Under the pieces are notes generated by a model. The model was not told where the DNA came from. It saw only the letters and a program-made list of their open reading frames with translations, and searched no databases. DNA of 5,168 nt, from contig JADFUX010000062.1 of assembly GCA_015222255.1 (NCBI GenBank), forward strand, positions 1-5,168, in the 5' to 3' direction. Every line of letters starts with the position of its first letter. Within the stretch, counting starts at the first letter, position 1. Positions 4,867-5,168 of this stretch are shown here, one piece after another. The position numbers were made by a program, and so were the translations under genes. This stretch comes from Chloroflexota bacterium. GTDB lineage: Bacteria > Chloroflexota > Dehalococcoidia > GIF9 > AB-539-J10.

Positions 4867-5168
4867 TTAAGCGATTTCCTCGAGAAGCTCTTTTTCTCTG
4901 GCTCTCATCCTAGCTTCCTCTTCCGGCTTCTCATGGTCGTAGTCCAAGAGATGAAGTATCCCATGAATAACCAATAGTGCTAGCTCCTTATCAACGGAAT
5001 GTCCTTGTTCCTGGGCTTGCTCCACTGCCCGAGGGTAGCAGACGATCACCTCTCCTAGATGAGTTATGCCGTCGGGAGGGAGAACGAAGGAAGAATCACC
5101 TTCCTCTGGGGCAAGCATACTGAAGGCAAGCACGTCTGTAGCTTCATCCACGCCTCGGTACTCTCGAT
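4867..5168 (-). CDS. ybeY: Endoribonuclease YbeY, 5' end outside window
   Basis: The C-terminal 99 residues of YbeY (UPF0054), a zinc-dependent single-strand endoribonuclease that acts in 16S rRNA 3'-end maturation and ribosome quality control. The frame stays open through the right edge, so the gene continues beyond it. A GTG at 5151 is an internal Val codon in the conserved YRGVDEATDVLAFSM stretch, not a start. Further family landmarks are HLGEVIV (about 5040-5061) and the metal motif HGILHLLDYDH (4933-4965). Its three His give the HxxxHxxxxxH zinc site; Asp replaces the common Gly before YDH. The tail is rich in Glu and Arg. It is the first visible gene of the minus-strand run. Confidence 0.93.
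   Translation of the reverse strand, partial: REYRGVDEATDVLAFSMLAPEEGDSSFVLPPDGITHLGEVIVCYPRAVEQAQEQGHSVDKELALLVIHGILHLLDYDHEKPEEEARMRAREKELLEEIA

Noticed and set aside
4867..5151. A complete 94-residue ybeY starting at GTG 5151
   Set aside because: The codons before it (R-E-Y-R-G) continue the conserved YbeY sequence in frame to the window edge, so the GTG is internal and the gene is truncated by the window.

Overview
This 5.2 kb window carries chromosomal housekeeping genes of a bacterium of moderate GC content (roughly half, by eye). The best guess at a lineage is Chloroflexota, Dehalococcoidia-like. That rests on a DUF370/RemA protein next to gmk, a class II (Gram-positive-like) AroA, a Gmk P-loop ending in Asp, and a tyrA promoter that looks leaderless. 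It is an inference; no marker gene here proves it.

Layout: positions 3-80 are the last 25 codons of a membrane protein that enters from the left. Positions 81-295 are non-coding. They hold inverted repeats, one of which (251-274) lies across the -35 region of an extended -10 promoter (281-289) placed exactly one promoter distance before the GTG start of tyrA. A plus-strand run follows: tyrA (prephenate/arogenate dehydrogenase), aroA (EPSP synthase), remA-like DUF370 and gmk (guanylate kinase). The genes are overlapping or 16 nt apart, so they are probably one transcript with translational coupling. Two aromatic amino acid biosynthesis enzymes are thus co-expressed with a DNA-binding regulator family and a GMP kinase.

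A 37-bp convergent gap (3372-3408) separates this run from three minus-strand genes read from the right: ybeY (cut by the window edge), a metallo-beta-lactamase-fold hydrolase, and a haloacid-dehalogenase-superfamily hydrolase. The last two have complete catalytic motifs but no assignable substrate. ybeY and the hydrolase are tightly coupled, since the ribosome binding site of the second covers the stop codon of the first.

No mobile element, CRISPR array, RNA gene or clearly new multi-gene system is visible. The points worth a second look are at residue and regulatory level: a natural Gly-to-Ala change in the phosphoenolpyruvate/glyphosate loop of AroA, a TyrA cofactor pocket that looks NADP-type, a missing second His in the TyrA SHLPH motif, a predicted leaderless promoter with a possible operator, and the coupling of remA and gmk to aromatic biosynthesis. 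Three starts were placed at Shine-Dalgarno-supported positions inside the longest open frames (remA 2483, gmk 2745, HAD 4116).
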